A DNA stretch of 64,000 nucleotides from Roseburia intestinalis L1-82 (GTDB lineage: Bacteria; Bacillota; Clostridia; Lachnospirales; Lachnospiraceae): positions 205,001 to 269,000 of the forward strand of contig NZ_LR027880.1 of NCBI RefSeq assembly GCF_900537995.1, read 5' to 3'. A model generated the notes under the pieces. That model was not told where the DNA came from. It saw only the letters and a list, made by a program, of their open reading frames with translations, and made no database searches. A program made the position numbers and the translations under genes. The first letter of the stretch is position 1. Each line of letters starts with the position of its first letter. Below are positions 29,755-40,246 of this stretch, piece by piece.

Positions 29755-30139
29755 TAAGGTTCCCTGCTTTATATGCCTCTTCCATCGCACGGTAAGTTCC
29801 ATAATAATCGCCAAATGGCTGGTGGATCAGCAGAAGATCGACATAGTCTGTTTTTAACTTCTTTAAGGATTCCTCGATGGATGCTTTTGCCTTCTCATAG
29901 CCGGCATTGCTGATCCATATTTTTGTCGTGATAAAAAGCTCTTCGCGCGGCAACCCGCATTTCTCGAGCGCATTGCCGACACCTTCCTCGTTGCCGTATG
30001 CCTGTGCCGTATCAATGCTGCGGTAGCCAATCGAGATCGCATCTAAGACGCAGCGCTCCGTATCTTCCGGCGGTGTCTGATAAACTCCGTAACCTAACAT
30101 TGGCATTTTTACGCCGTTATTTAATGTTGTGTATTCCAT
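29755..30139 (-). pseudogene. Aldo-keto reductase, N-terminal remnant
   Basis: It encodes about the first 128 residues of an aldo-keto reductase (MEYTTLNNGVKMPMLGYG, DTAQAYGNEEGVG with catalytic Asp and Tyr, TTKIW with catalytic Lys, LLIHQPF with His). Family members are about 280 residues; the frame breaks after YRAMEEAYKAG where the transposase remnant begins, then runs 11 codons out of phase. The insertion or deletion that left the transposase fragment removed the second half, including the NADPH-binding loops. Confidence 0.82.
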
Positions 30140-30312
30140 TTGATATTCCTTCCTATTCTGTCAAGCCTAAATCTCCTTTATATATTTATACTGATATTTC
30201 GGACATTATTTATCAAGCATGGGAAGGCAGATAATACAAATGAAATTCAAAATGAGGATGAGCAGATCGTGCAGAAAGTGATGTGATTTAATTAAAAATA
30301 ATGCTTTAGCCA

Positions 30313-30409
30313 GAGAAAGTGGCTCATAAAAATGTGATAAATAATGAAAAAGTCCCACATAAAAATGTAAAATCATAGAAAAAGTGGCTCATGAAAGTGT
30401 GAAAAGAGT
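30313..30409. repeat. Three imperfect 32-33 bp direct repeats
   Basis: Units start at 30313, 30346 and 30378, each beginning GARAAAGT..C.CAT and containing AAATGT or AAGTGT. They end just before a TATAAT hexamer (30411-30416) upstream of the large split gene. They may be operator repeats of that gene's promoter, or non-functional slippage products. Confidence 0.6.
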
Positions 30410-30458
30410 GTATAATAAGGAATATTTGAGGGGCCACAAAGCGTTGGGGGATAAAACC

Positions 30459-32756
30459 ATGGATAAATTATCAATATGGGATAGTGAGCATATATTAGAT
30501 AAGATTTCATTATGTACATTGGAAAAGGGGCAGAAAATAGAGAGGAAGAAAACAACTGATTTTCCGCTGCCAGATATATTAAAAGATTTTTATAGAGATG
30601 CAGAAATATGTGGGGACTTTTACTCTAAGGAAAATCTGAAACTTCTTTATGATGAATACAATGAGAAACAGGAACATATCGGTATTACCGTTGAACAGTT
30701 ACAACAGGATGGCTGGATTCTTGTAATGTATGATCGGTGGAGTTCATCTTTAAAAAGTTTGTCAATTTGGGAAAAAATCGTAATTGACAATGAATATAAA
30801 GACGAGAAAATTATCCGTTTTCTTGTGTGGCTTGGGAAAAAAGCCAGAAAGAAATATAATATAAAAATTTCCGATCCGGAAAATAAGCTGGAAAAGTGGA
30901 GAGGATTATACCGTGACCTGCCGGATGTGGACTGGTTTGTGCAGCAGCATTATTTAGTGATGGAAAACAATAATTATTATGCGTATCGTGCATACACATA
31001 TTGGAATGAGATAGATCAGGCATTAGCTGGGTTATGGCTGGAGTGGAAAGAGGAAAAGTCTGCAGAATGGATGAAACTTGCGAGGGCATTACATGGAACA
31101 TATGACATTTTCAAATATTTGGACTACGGGGAGAGAAGGAATTTATTTCTTTATATACAAGATGAATTTTTCTATAAGATGGATATTCCGAACTGGGAAC
31201 AGACAAATGAATTTTATAGAAAAAAAAGACTGTTTGAATCAGCCGGATATTTAAAAAATCCAGATAAATATAACCATGTAGGGTTATGGTGTGGCAACCG
31301 TGTACTGGATCGGAAGAATTATAATCAATATGGATTCGAATACTATAGAAACGAGGATGTACATGAATATGACAGCATGCTGATCCTGTATCCAATGCTT
31401 TTATATATGGAATGGGGAACAGATGGCGACAGCAAAAGTTTTTGTGGTCAACTCGAAAAGTATGATGAAATTTGTCAGTTTTATATGTTTTATCATTATA
31501 GTCCGTCTTTATTATATGAAATGTTTGTTACAAAAGGGACTTTTTATATGGCATTCCGGGAACTGGTCCGCTGTCAGAGGAATTCTTTGTTAAGTGAGGA
31601 GATTTTTGAGCATACGGTAGTTGAAATCGTACAAAAAATATTTGAGGAGGGCTGCAAAAGAAAAAACTTTTTAAATGGTCAGCAAATAGGAATGTGTCTG
31701 CTGGACTTAATGTACATAAAGACGCAGAAGAAATATCATGAGGATTCTTTATTGGTAAAAATCATTGATCTTGTTGGGACGAAGACTTATTTTGAGGTTA
31801 TATGGAAAGATATGCATTCCTATTTTCAGGAACTTTTTAAGCTGGAAAATACTGTGGAGTGGGTAAACGCATACCATCTGATCCTGATTTGTATCAAAAG
31901 ATGGTTCTACATGAAGCCAGATCGTCAGGAATGTGGTTACTTTGATGATTTTCTCGAAGTGGTCTGGGAGGGATATCAGATTGTATTTAACAGGGGAGAA
32001 CATATAAAATTTTTGGATGTATCCTATTTGGAGCCGGAGATATGTAATAGTTTATACGAAAAGTATATTCAAAAAAATAACAGTTCTGAGAAAAGGAAGC
32101 GGCTTTTTGCAAGAATTGATCTGGATAATGCAGAAGATACGATACCATATTATTATTTCAAAAAATTGCTGGAAATTCTCTATAATATCCTGGACATGCA
32201 GGAAGAAAAAGATGAGGTCGTCAAGTCAGTTTTCATTGAGGTTTTAGAGCAGGCATTGTTGAAGGAGCAGGCAGCGGAAGGCAAAAAGAACAGAGCGTAC
32301 TTTGAGTATTCATATATGCAGATATATTCCGCCGAGGATATAATAGCGAAATGTATAAAAACGTTGTCAAGTACAAATAACTCAGAAAAGTATATAATGG
32401 AACAACTGTTAGAGAGAGACATCCCGGATTTATTAGTCTATTTTGAAGCAGCGGCAGATGAGGAATTTAAAACGAAACTGATAGATAAGATCAATGAAAA
32501 AGCTGCAATAGATTCCCTGAATGTTTTTCATGATGAAAGAGCAATCGATATTGTTTTAGATAACAAAATAGCCAGTTTATATCCAGCAGTACAAGACCTT
32601 ATAGAAAAGAAATTAGCCGGATGGAAGAAAAATAATCTGCCGGAAAAAAGTGATGTTGTAAGATATGCATTACATCAGAAATGGAGATTAAAGTACATCC
32701 GTGGCGAGTATAAGTCGATTCTGGAGACCAGCTATGAAAAGTCAACCATAAATTAG
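30459..32756 (+). pseudogene. Large protein of unknown function, 5' part, interrupted by IS110
   Basis: I do not recognise this family. Start ATG 30459 follows GGGGG; an in-frame GTG at 30384 lies in repeats and is rejected. About 754 host residues remain, rich in Tyr, Trp, Lys and Glu, predicted mainly helical, with no signal peptide or membrane helix. At 32723 the frame enters the IS110 element and stops after 11 foreign codons. Removing 1575 nt (32723-34297) joins it in frame to the next fragment, giving one protein of about 1185 residues (junction ...EYKSILGNNKFFQAIV...). Standing alone among mobile remnants, it resembles defence-type genes in size and setting, but that is only a suggestion. 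Confidence 0.75.
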
Positions 32757-32857
32757 CAAAAAATTTCTTTTTCATATCGGTGGTAAAAAAGGGTAACTTT
32801 AATAGAGCTCCCTTAGGGTGCTTTTTCAAAATCTATCGATATTGGTATACAGACCTC

Positions 32858-34027
32858 TTATTCGAGGTTGAATTCTACTTCGCCAGTGAGCATCTTCCAG
32901 ATGACTCTGACAAGCTTGCCGGCACAGTGCCCAAGTGCATTGTAGTGAGACCGGCCTTCAGCCCTCTTGGCATCATAATAAGCCTTGAAGGTTGCGTTGT
33001 TTCTGACAACGTTCCAAGCTGCATTTACAAGGGCATATCGTAAAACACGAGAGCCACGTTTGGACATCCTTGTTGTCTTAGCCTGAAAGTTACCAGACTG
33101 ATAAACAGAAGGATCCAAACCGGCAAAAGCAAGCAGCTTGTTAGGATTGGAGAAACGGTGAATATCACCTATTTCACCAAGAATCATTCCACCATTGATA
33201 TAACCGATACCAGGAATGGTCATGATGACAGAATCGTTGAATTTCATGATATCCGTCATCTCAGCTTCAATCTTTTCTAATTGGCTATCCAGTAACTCGA
33301 TTTGTTGAATGGTTTGAGTTATCTGAATAGATATAGCGCTGTCGTTAGCACCGACAGACTTCTGTGCGAGAACTCTTAATTCTTTGGCCTGTTCTTTGGT
33401 AAAGTGTCCGTGTGAGTTCACTTTGAGCAGATTTGCCAGATGAGTCATATGCATGGAAGCAATCTCTTTTGGAGAAGGTGCTTCTTTTAATAAAGCATAG
33501 ACAGCGTGTTGATGCAGACCGGATTTGAAAAAGTATTGAATCTCCGGAAAGACCTGATCAACATAGGTTGTCAGTTGAATTTTCAATCGGGTACGTTGCT
33601 TTATGGTTTTCTGACGGAAACGTCCCAATGCCTTAAGATCCATCATATCGAGATCGAAGAAGCTGACGAATCTGAGGTTGTCCTGCATCATAAGAGTTTT
33701 AGCAATCACGTAAGTGTCGACCTTATCTGTCTTAGTTTTGCGAACGTTATTTTTTCGCATTTGACAGGTTTTGATGGGGTTCAACACACACACTTGGTAA
33801 AGCTCAGTAACAAGGTATCGAACAAGGTTGTCACCGTAGTGTGCCGTTGACTCAAGACCGATGATGAGGCTGTTCTTATCGAATGATTCGAGTTTAGAGA
33901 CCAGCAGTTGGAAGCCATCAGCGTCATTTGTGAATTTGAACGGCTCAATGATTATTTCACCGTCGGAAGAAATCGCAGCGGCGAAATGATTAAGTTTGGC
34001 AATATCAATGCCTACGTAAATTTTCAT
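32858..34027 (-). CDS. IS110-family DEDD transposase, copy 1
   Basis: A 389-residue recombinase. The N-terminal RuvC-like DEDD domain has YVGIDIAK (first Asp), the GLESTAHY motif (Glu) and [13 protein letters not shown] (Asp pair). The C-terminal Transposase_20 domain has [17 protein letters not shown] and, further on, [13 protein letters not shown] with the conserved Ser region. Start ATG 34027 has GGGAGG 9 nt upstream. It differs from copy 2 by one residue (Thr for Ser in FKFTNDA). Confidence 0.95.
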   Translation of the reverse strand: MKIYVGIDIAKLNHFAAAISSDGEIIIEPFKFTNDADGFQLLVSKLESFDKNSLIIGLESTAHYGDNLVRYLVTELYQVCVLNPIKTCQMRKNNVRKTKTDKVDTYVIAKTLMMQDNLRFVSFFDLDMMDLKALGRFRQKTIKQRTRLKIQLTTYVDQVFPEIQYFFKSGLHQHAVYALLKEAPSPKEIASMHMTHLANLLKVNSHGHFTKEQAKELRVLAQKSVGANDSAISIQITQTIQQIELLDSQLEKIEAEMTDIMKFNDSVIMTIPGIGYINGGMILGEIGDIHRFSNPNKLLAFAGLDPSVYQSGNFQAKTTRMSKRGSRVLRYALVNAAWNVVRNNATFKAYYDAKRAEGRSHYNALGHCAGKLVRVIWKMLTGEVEFNLE

Positions 34028-34298
34028 GAGGTTGTACCTCCCTTTCCTAAAGTCTGATACCATGATGTCCACCAACGATTATCATCGTAGACTTGATAGA
34101 AATAAGTACTCTGAGTGAAAAACACTCCGGCAACATCCAGCTAATAAACAATTCAGATAAAGGTAGTGGCAATACACTCCAGTTGAGTAGTCAAGCTACA
34201 GAAAACAAATCAAAAGTCCATAGTATCTGAATTGTATTGAACCACGATATTAAAAGAAAGGAAATATGTGATAATTAACTTCCTAATTATCATACAAG
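34028..34298 (-). ncRNA. Candidate IS110 bridge RNA region, copy 1
   Basis: About 270 nt of non-coding DNA lies between the transposase start and the element end on its 5' side, against 135 nt on the 3' side. IS110-group elements encode a structured bridge RNA in the 5' non-coding end, whose loops pair with donor and target DNA. The location and length fit; I have not folded it, and RNA boundaries and loops are not assigned. Confidence 0.45.
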
Positions 34299-35591
34299 GG
34301 GAATAATAAATTTTTTCAGGCAATCGTTTATACAGAAATCGAGGGATATAAGGATTTTACGAAAGCAGATCAGATCTGGAGGAGCATGATAGAGTCAAAG
34401 GATAAAGATGAGCAGTTTGCATCAGTTTATTTAAATTACCTGTATCTTTTGGACAGGGAATTATCTTCTGGTGAAGAGGGGGAAAAAGAACATATAGAAT
34501 ATGTGAATCATCAGTTTGAGTGGGTCTGCAGAATCATAGAAGATGAAAAAATCCAATGCTGGGGGCAAAAGCAGCGGGAAAATTATGTATGGTTTGTCGT
34601 CCGGCAAAAGAAACGTATGGGGGAAGATTATCTTCTTTCATTTTATTCCAATAAAAGTAAATATGAGTTGGCAATGTCTGTGGATGAGGTTATGGATACG
34701 GATCAAAGTAAGGTGGAACAGATAACATCCGGGATGCGTTTGAATCATGATTATCAGGATATTTCAGATGCAATCCGGGTGTTCTGGGCACAGACATTTG
34801 AAAAAAAGGCAGGCTCGTATTACCTGGCAAAAGGAATTACGGAAATAGAAAAACCAGGACAAACATTATTGGTTGATGCCGTATTAACGACCTGTGATGT
34901 TCTATATAATTTTGGACCACAATTAGTACATATCATTAAAAATGATGAAAAAGGTCTGAAAGATGACAAACCAGATTCTAAAAATAGTTTGGATCAAAAA
35001 AATGTAAAATATAAATTGTATGAGGACAATGTAACAATATTATTCCGGGAAATATTTAATCATTTATTTGGGGACAACATAAAAATATGTGTCCATGACC
35101 AGCAGAAAATGGGAAACACTGGATATGAGTATGGCGGTGTTTTTTCACCATCAGAGATTGATTTAACATTTTATTATGATGAAGGACAACATGAAATAGG
35201 GGAAGCATTTGTATTGAATGATAATACGTCAAAAGCTGTGTTTAAAGACCATATGGGAAAAATCATGGGAAACAATACAAGACATGAACCGTTATCATTT
35301 ATGCTTGTATTTGGAAATTTATATAAATCTTTAGAGGCGTGGAAGAAATATAGCGATTATATAGAGAATGGAGCGGGCGGAGATTTTGCTGATCAGGGGA
35401 TAGCCGGCATAGAGTGTCTGGCTTTTGATGAAGCTCCCTATTATATAAAAAAGTTTGAGCATAAATATCCCTGGCTGAATGTAACCCGGCAGAAAATCAT
35501 ATTTGATGATGGCAGGGAGCAGGAGGTGCTGCATATCTTTATTGATATGAGCAGGAGCAGAGAGGGGAATATACGGAGAAGTACAAAATGA
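34299..35591 (+). pseudogene. Large protein of unknown function, 3' part after IS110
   Basis: The frame continues the 30459 gene once the insertion is removed. An internal ATG at 34386 follows GGAGGAGC, so a 401-residue C-terminal fragment could be made on its own. The C-terminal region has SPSEIDLTFYYDEGQHEIGEAFVL, which loosely recalls the core of PD-(D/E)XK nucleases (an acidic residue, then a beta-hairpin and E.A.vL), but the lysine is not in the usual place, so this is weak. It overlaps the next gene by 4 nt (ATGA). Confidence 0.7.
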
Positions 35592-36121
35592 TGGAAAACG
35601 AATATCATATCACAGTAAACGACAGTGTCTTTCGTACAAAGCGCTGGGAACTGCATGCGGTAATCCTGTTTACAGGCTGTTTTGCGCTGCAGTTTGTGGT
35701 GTATAGTCTGTTTGACCATATGGGAATAATCCATAACCATGACATGGAAGAATATATGCCGGAAATTGCTTTGGCGGTTACGGTTTTTGTGACATGCATG
35801 TATTATTTTATCAGAGAAAAACGAACCAATGGTGTTATGAAACTGGGGATCAGCTTTCGGGAGGATTCTGTTAAAATCTCAGCGAATGGGAAGGACTATA
35901 TCGTAAAGCATGATGAGATCACGGAAGTCCGTAAAATGATGGTCATTGATCGTATGCATGATAAAAAAGGCTGTTACAGGATGAAAATAAAATGTCATGG
36001 CAGGAGTAATCTTGAATTTGAGACCACGCAGCAGGAGTATGAGGCTCATTTGGATTTTGAAAAGACAGAGCTGTTTATTTTTTATGATGCGTGTAAGAAA
36101 GCCGGGTTGAAGTGTTGTTAA
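35588..36121 (+). CDS. Two-helix membrane protein with PH-like cytoplasmic domain
   Basis: A 177-residue protein. Two hydrophobic helices (about 23-45 HAVILFTGCFALQFVVYSLF, and 58-76 EIALAVTVFVTCMYYFI) are followed by a soluble beta-rich domain (GISFREDSVKISANGKDYIV) resembling a bacterial PH/YcxB-like fold. The start ATG overlaps the stop of the split large gene (ATGA), implying coupled translation and a functional partnership before the IS110 insertion. Function is unknown. Confidence 0.78.
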   Translation: MMENEYHITVNDSVFRTKRWELHAVILFTGCFALQFVVYSLFDHMGIIHNHDMEEYMPEIALAVTVFVTCMYYFIREKRTNGVMKLGISFREDSVKISANGKDYIVKHDEITEVRKMMVIDRMHDKKGCYRMKIKCHGRSNLEFETTQQEYEAHLDFEKTELFIFYDACKKAGLKCC

Positions 36122-36227
36122 AATTGATCTGGACAGATTTCCAGCATAATTTCTAGCTATTCCCCTTTATTTGTGATACACTGGAACAAGAGTGTATCGT
36201 GAATTTTTACAGAGAGGATAAAAAGCT

Positions 36228-38345
36228 ATGCAGGATTATGATGAGAGTTTTTTTATTGCGAAAGCAAACAAGAGGGCGAGTATCACGTGGTTTGTACTTT
36301 TGCTGATAGCGTCCGTGTTTTACGGAATAAAAGTCGGCAGGGGACAGTTAAAGGAAGCGTATTTTGCAGGCTTTTTTGTTGCAGGCTGGCTGTCGTATCT
36401 TGGCGGCAGGATCTTACTGAGATTTAAGCATGCTGACAGTCTGCGGTATAAATGGGTGGTAGGACTTGGCTACCTGATATTTTATGCGGTAATTGCGTGG
36501 ACATCTTTAGATGAAGTTTCTTATGTATTTATTTTACCGTTAGTATGCATTCTGATCCTTTATAAAGATCCGAAGTTTATCCGGACAATGATGGGTATCA
36601 CGTTATTTGTACTGATTTCGAGTAATCTGTATAAAGGTCTGGCAAAAGGAATGATGGATTTCGTCGCAAGCGAGGAATGTGTCCTGCAGTTTGCAATTGT
36701 GATCTGCTGTTATGGATGTACCAATATGGCAATCGCCCATCTGGTACAATCGGATGGTGCATTGACGGCTTCTATCAAATCTAATCTGGCGCGCGTCGTA
36801 CAGACTGTGGAGCAGGTCAAAGAGGCGAGCAATGAGATCGTGGACGGTGTAACGGTTGTGAGGGAACTTGCAGATGAGAACCGCACCGGCGCTAATGATG
36901 TCATGAATGATATGAAAAATCTTGCGGATAACAATGGAGTGCTCAATGATAAAACACTTTCCTCTGTTGAGATGACCAATGTGATCGATACGCAGGTAAA
37001 AAATGTTGCCGGTCTCATGGAGCAGGTGGTACAGCTCATCGGGGCATCGGTGGATCATGCCAATATCAGCGCGGAAGAGCTGGTTGAGGTGGTGGAGATC
37101 ACCAATAAGATGGCGACACTTTCCAAAGAAGTAGAGCAGGTGCTTGAGGACTTTAAGGCTGAGTTTAAGAATGTAAAAGAAGAGACCAGTACGATTGAAG
37201 GTATCACTTCAAAGACAAATTTACTTGCTTTAAATGCATCCATCGAGGCAGCGAGAGCCGGAGAAGCCGGCAAGGGATTTGCGGTAGTTGCCAATGAGAT
37301 TCGCGAGCTGAGCAGTGGAACACAGGCTTCCTCCAACAGTATTATGGAAGCATTGTCAAGACTCGAAGCAATTTCCGAGAAGATGATGAAGTCCATCTCA
37401 GAGACCGTGGAACTGATCCAGGTCAATATTGAAAAAGTATCGAATGTCAACCAGAGTGTGACAAATATTACAAACGATGCGACAAGCCTTGGCGAAAACA
37501 TCAAGGTCGTAGACAGCGCAGTCAAAGAAGTGGAGACATCCAACCAGACACTGACGGACAATATGCAGCAGGTCGGCGAAGTCATGGAAGTCATGACACA
37601 GAGCATCAATGGTGCGGAACTGACAACCAGGACGATGCTGAGCAAATACGAGGCAAGTGCCAAGAGTGCACTGGATATTGAGAGTGTTGTCGGCAAACTT
37701 ATGGAGGAGCTGGGCGTCGGCGGATTCATGGGGGTACAGGATGTAAAACCTGGCATGAAGATCACGATTGCATTAAATGATGACAGCAGTAAAAAAGAGT
37801 ATGCAGGCGAAGTTGCGGACTGCAGTGGCAAAGATCTCTTTGTAACCGCAGAAAGTGGAGTGAAAGACTTTGTTGACAAGAAGAATAAACATGAGTTATG
37901 TAAACTGCATATTGTAGTTGACAATGTCTTGTATTACTGGGATGACATTGAGATCCATCCGGTCAGACAGGGTGAAAAAGGTCAGTATAAACTGCATATT
38001 GAATCCAATCCGAAGGTATATAACCGAAGAAAATATCCTCGTATGCCGATCTCTAATGCATGTACCATCCGCTTAGAGGGAACAGATAAAACATATTCCG
38101 GAAAAATGGTAAATATCAGTGCAAACGGTTTTGCATTTTCTGTGCGTGACAATGTTTTTGCAAGCCAGACAGGCAGAAATGTCCAGCTGGATGTGAAAGA
38201 TTTTGCAGTAATTGGAAATAAGCCGCTGACCGGCTGCGTGATCCGAAGCTCCAACAATGAAGGTGAATTCATCGTTGGGTGCAGAATGCCGGAGGATAGC
38301 GAGCCGATCAAAGAATATGTAAGCAGGAATTACAATGGGAATTAG
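36228..38345 (+). CDS. Methyl-accepting chemotaxis-type receptor fused to a PilZ domain
   Basis: A 705-residue membrane receptor. Residues about 15-170 hold five or six hydrophobic helices instead of a periplasmic sensor. The signalling domain (about 190-490) has the conserved hairpin tip [35 protein letters not shown] (in two parts: [16 protein letters not shown] and [12 protein letters not shown]). A YcgR-N-like barrel (about 505-590) precedes a C-terminal PilZ domain with the c-di-GMP motifs RKYPR (RxxxR) and NISANG (NxSxxG), both intact. It should couple c-di-GMP to chemotaxis or motility signalling. Monocistronic; no che genes are adjacent. Confidence 0.92.
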   Translation: MQDYDESFFIAKANKRASITWFVLLLIASVFYGIKVGRGQLKEAYFAGFFVAGWLSYLGGRILLRFKHADSLRYKWVVGLGYLIFYAVIAWTSLDEVSYVFILPLVCILILYKDPKFIRTMMGITLFVLISSNLYKGLAKGMMDFVASEECVLQFAIVICCYGCTNMAIAHLVQSDGALTASIKSNLARVVQTVEQVKEASNEIVDGVTVVRELADENRTGANDVMNDMKNLADNNGVLNDKTLSSVEMTNVIDTQVKNVAGLMEQVVQLIGASVDHANISAEELVEVVEITNKMATLSKEVEQVLEDFKAEFKNVKEETSTIEGITSKTNLLALNASIEAARAGEAGKGFAVVANEIRELSSGTQASSNSIMEALSRLEAISEKMMKSISETVELIQVNIEKVSNVNQSVTNITNDATSLGENIKVVDSAVKEVETSNQTLTDNMQQVGEVMEVMTQSINGAELTTRTMLSKYEASAKSALDIESVVGKLMEELGVGGFMGVQDVKPGMKITIALNDDSSKKEYAGEVADCSGKDLFVTAESGVKDFVDKKNKHELCKLHIVVDNVLYYWDDIEIHPVRQGEKGQYKLHIESNPKVYNRRKYPRMPISNACTIRLEGTDKTYSGKMVNISANGFAFSVRDNVFASQTGRNVQLDVKDFAVIGNKPLTGCVIRSSNNEGEFIVGCRMPEDSEPIKEYVSRNYNGN

Positions 38346-38375
38346 AAAAGAAAAGTAGATAAAGGGGCAATTCAG

Positions 38376-39497
38376 TTGAAGAGAAAAGCGGCATTATCTA
38401 TTATAACTGCAGCATTTCTGATCGGTGTGGCAGCATGTGGAAATGGAAATATAAACAGTTCAGGTGCAGCGGCATCGAATGAAAACAGTGCATTACAGCA
38501 GTCTGACGCTGCGGAAAACAGTACCCGGAAAACATCAGCTACAGAGGAAAATGCAGATACGGAAGATGCATCCACAGAGAATAATGCAGACAGTAATACA
38601 GACACAGAGGAGAGTGCCCAAAACGGCACAGGAACAGAAAACACCGAGGGGCTTACATTTGCGGATCTTGCAGAATATCAGTTCAAGTTTTGCAGTGGTG
38701 CAGGTGGATGGTCTACGGATTTTACCATTGATTCCGACGGGCATTTCAGCGGTGAGTATCGTGATTCAGATTTTGGAGATGCCGGGGACGATTATGAAAA
38801 CGGAACCGTGTATACAAGCGTATTCAATGGACATTTTAAAGATCTGACACAGGTAAACGACCATTGTTACCGGATGACACTTGCGGATATTTCCTATCAG
38901 GAAAATGAATTTGGCAGGGAAGAGATCAAAGATGGAACAAAGTACGTTTATTCAGATGCATATGGTCTGACCGGTACAGATACTTTTCTGGTTTACCTGG
39001 AGGGGACACCGGTCAGCGAAATTTCGGAAGAGGCATATTCCTGGCTTTCCATGGCAAACAAAAGTGATACAGAGCTTACGATGGTGGCACTTGTAAATGA
39101 GGGACAGGAAGAGGGAATCTATTCTTATAAGAAACTGTCCCCATTAGAGGATGCACAGACAACTTTTGAGAGTTATACGTCAAGTTATGAATACTGGACG
39201 GATGAGATCGATAAAGCGGAGTCACAGAGTGAGATAAACGATGATTCCCAAAAAAGATATGAGGTCATGGATGAGTGTCTGAATTATATCTGGAATCTCA
39301 TAAAGAATGATACGGATGAGAACGCGTATCAGAAAATACTTGAAGAACAGCGGACCTGGATCGCAGATAAAGAAGCAAAAGCAAAGGCTGCTTCGGATGA
39401 GTATGGGGATGGAAGTGCTGGAACAGCAGCTTATTATGATAAGTCAGCAGAACTTACCATGACACGCTGTGAGGAATTGATCGAATATCTCAAGTAA
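38376..39497 (+). CDS. Lipoprotein with LprI-like (DUF1311) C-terminal domain
   Basis: A 373-residue lipoprotein. Start TTG 38376 (KRKAALSIITAAFLIGVAAC) has GGGG upstream; lipobox GVAAC. A low-complexity Asn/Ala/Glu/Thr linker runs from about 25 to 90. The middle region (about 95-270) is unassigned. The last 80 residues (YEVMDECLNYIWNLI, EEQRTWIADKEAKAKAAS, ELTMTRCEELIEYL) match the pattern of the LprI/DUF1311 family, some members of which inhibit lysozyme. That role is only a possibility here. Confidence 0.8.
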   Translation: MKRKAALSIITAAFLIGVAACGNGNINSSGAAASNENSALQQSDAAENSTRKTSATEENADTEDASTENNADSNTDTEESAQNGTGTENTEGLTFADLAEYQFKFCSGAGGWSTDFTIDSDGHFSGEYRDSDFGDAGDDYENGTVYTSVFNGHFKDLTQVNDHCYRMTLADISYQENEFGREEIKDGTKYVYSDAYGLTGTDTFLVYLEGTPVSEISEEAYSWLSMANKSDTELTMVALVNEGQEEGIYSYKKLSPLEDAQTTFESYTSSYEYWTDEIDKAESQSEINDDSQKRYEVMDECLNYIWNLIKNDTDENAYQKILEEQRTWIADKEAKAKAASDEYGDGSAGTAAYYDKSAELTMTRCEELIEYLK

Positions 39498-39536
39498 TGA
39501 AAGATAAGAGAAAAACAGAAGTAAGAGGCGAAAATC

Positions 39537-39911
39537 ATGACGGCAGAAGATATCAAAGCATATTGTCTCAGTAAGCATAAGGCATGTGAAGCATACCCGT
39601 TTGGGAAAGTGCCGGTCTGCTACAAACTGAATGATAAAATATTTGCGCAGTTATATCCGGATGAGGGAAACTATAAAATTACATTAAAATGCACAGCGGA
39701 TGCCGCACAGTTTTACCGGATGGTCTACCCGGATAAGATCATGGAAGGATATCATTGTTCGAAGGTTCAGAAACCTTACTGGAACACGATCTATCTGGAT
39801 GATTTCCCGGAGAAGGAACTTTATAATATGATAGATTTTGCGTATGATACCGTACTGCACGGTTTCAGCAAAAAAGTACAGAAACAGATATTGGAAGAGG
39901 CAGGGAAATAG
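39537..39911 (+). CDS. YjbR/MmcQ-like (DUF419) protein
   Basis: A 124-residue protein with the family pattern: N-terminal helix and the aromatic PFGKVPVCYKLNDKIFAQLY segment, then TLKCTADAAQFYRMVYPDKI and the ending KPYWNTIYLDDFPEKELYNMIDFAYD. Family members have a CyaY-like fold with a double-wing DNA-binding appearance; function is poorly known. Its last 225 nt plus 16 nt beyond the stop are duplicated at 41440-41680. Confidence 0.88.
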   Translation: MTAEDIKAYCLSKHKACEAYPFGKVPVCYKLNDKIFAQLYPDEGNYKITLKCTADAAQFYRMVYPDKIMEGYHCSKVQKPYWNTIYLDDFPEKELYNMIDFAYDTVLHGFSKKVQKQILEEAGK

Positions 39912-39927
39912 TAACTGCTTCTGACAG
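39687..39927 (+). repeat. Direct repeat, copy 1 (3' end of the YjbR-like gene)
   Basis: 241 nt nearly identical to 41440-41680, running from within the YjbR-like gene through its stop to CTGCTTCTGACAG. The sequence then diverges abruptly: here into a GH38 gene fragment, there into a terminator. Confidence 0.92.
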
Positions 39928-40130
39928 TTCCGACCGCACTGAAACACAGTATGCTTACGGGGGATGTCATTCTACGTTTCTGCAACCTTTCAGATGAAGA
40001 GACGACGGTGACTGTCTCTCAGCCTGAGATTTTTACCTATGATCTGTTAGAAAAAGACCGGTTACAGAAAGAAGAGAATGAAATCGTGTTAGGAAAACAT
40101 GAGATACGTACGATCGGATGGAGAGGATAA
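39924..40130 (+). pseudogene. GH38 alpha-mannosidase, C-terminal fragment
   Basis: About 68 codons in frame (from VPTALKHSMLTGDVILRF to HEIRTIGWRG and stop) match the last residues of the complete GH38 protein at 45400-48108, with a few substitutions (for example VTVSQPEIF for VSVSQPEVY). Everything upstream is missing; the junction falls at a short CAGTTCCGAC shared with that gene. It is the relic of a second, diverged mannosidase gene. Confidence 0.9.
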
Positions 40131-40246
40131 ACGGATCAGAGTGGGTATGGAATATTGTAAATACTTATGATTCAGAAGTTCGGAATATATCAGATAGACT
40201 TTCTTTTGAAAAAATGTTATTATGGGTAAATACGAGAGGGATGGTG

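Larger units (their letters stand above)
32723..34298 (-). mobile_element. IS110-family insertion sequence, copy 1
   Basis: A 1576-nt segment shared almost identically with 57160-58735; the ends were set by where the two copies diverge (GGAGACCAGCTATG on one side, CTAATTATCATACAAG on the other). There are no terminal inverted repeats and no target duplication beyond one ambiguous G, as expected for IS110. It contains one transposase gene and about 270 nt of non-coding DNA upstream of it. It interrupts the large gene at 30459-35591. Confidence 0.93.

Noticed and set aside
30384..30458. GTG start extending the large unknown protein by 25 residues
   Set aside because: The extension runs through the direct repeats and the TATAAT hexamer; ATG 30459 has a good ribosome site.
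32780..33043. 87-codon frame at the 3' end of IS110, both copies
   Set aside because: Overlaps the transposase C-terminus antisense, no recognisable domain; treated as a shadow.
33506..33850. 114-codon frame opposite the IS110 transposase, present in both copies
   Set aside because: Its conservation follows from the near identity of the two copies; composition is that of an antisense shadow.
37055..37924. 289-codon frame antisense to the chemoreceptor
   Set aside because: Ser/Thr/Leu-rich shadow of the helical signalling domain, without a ribosome site.
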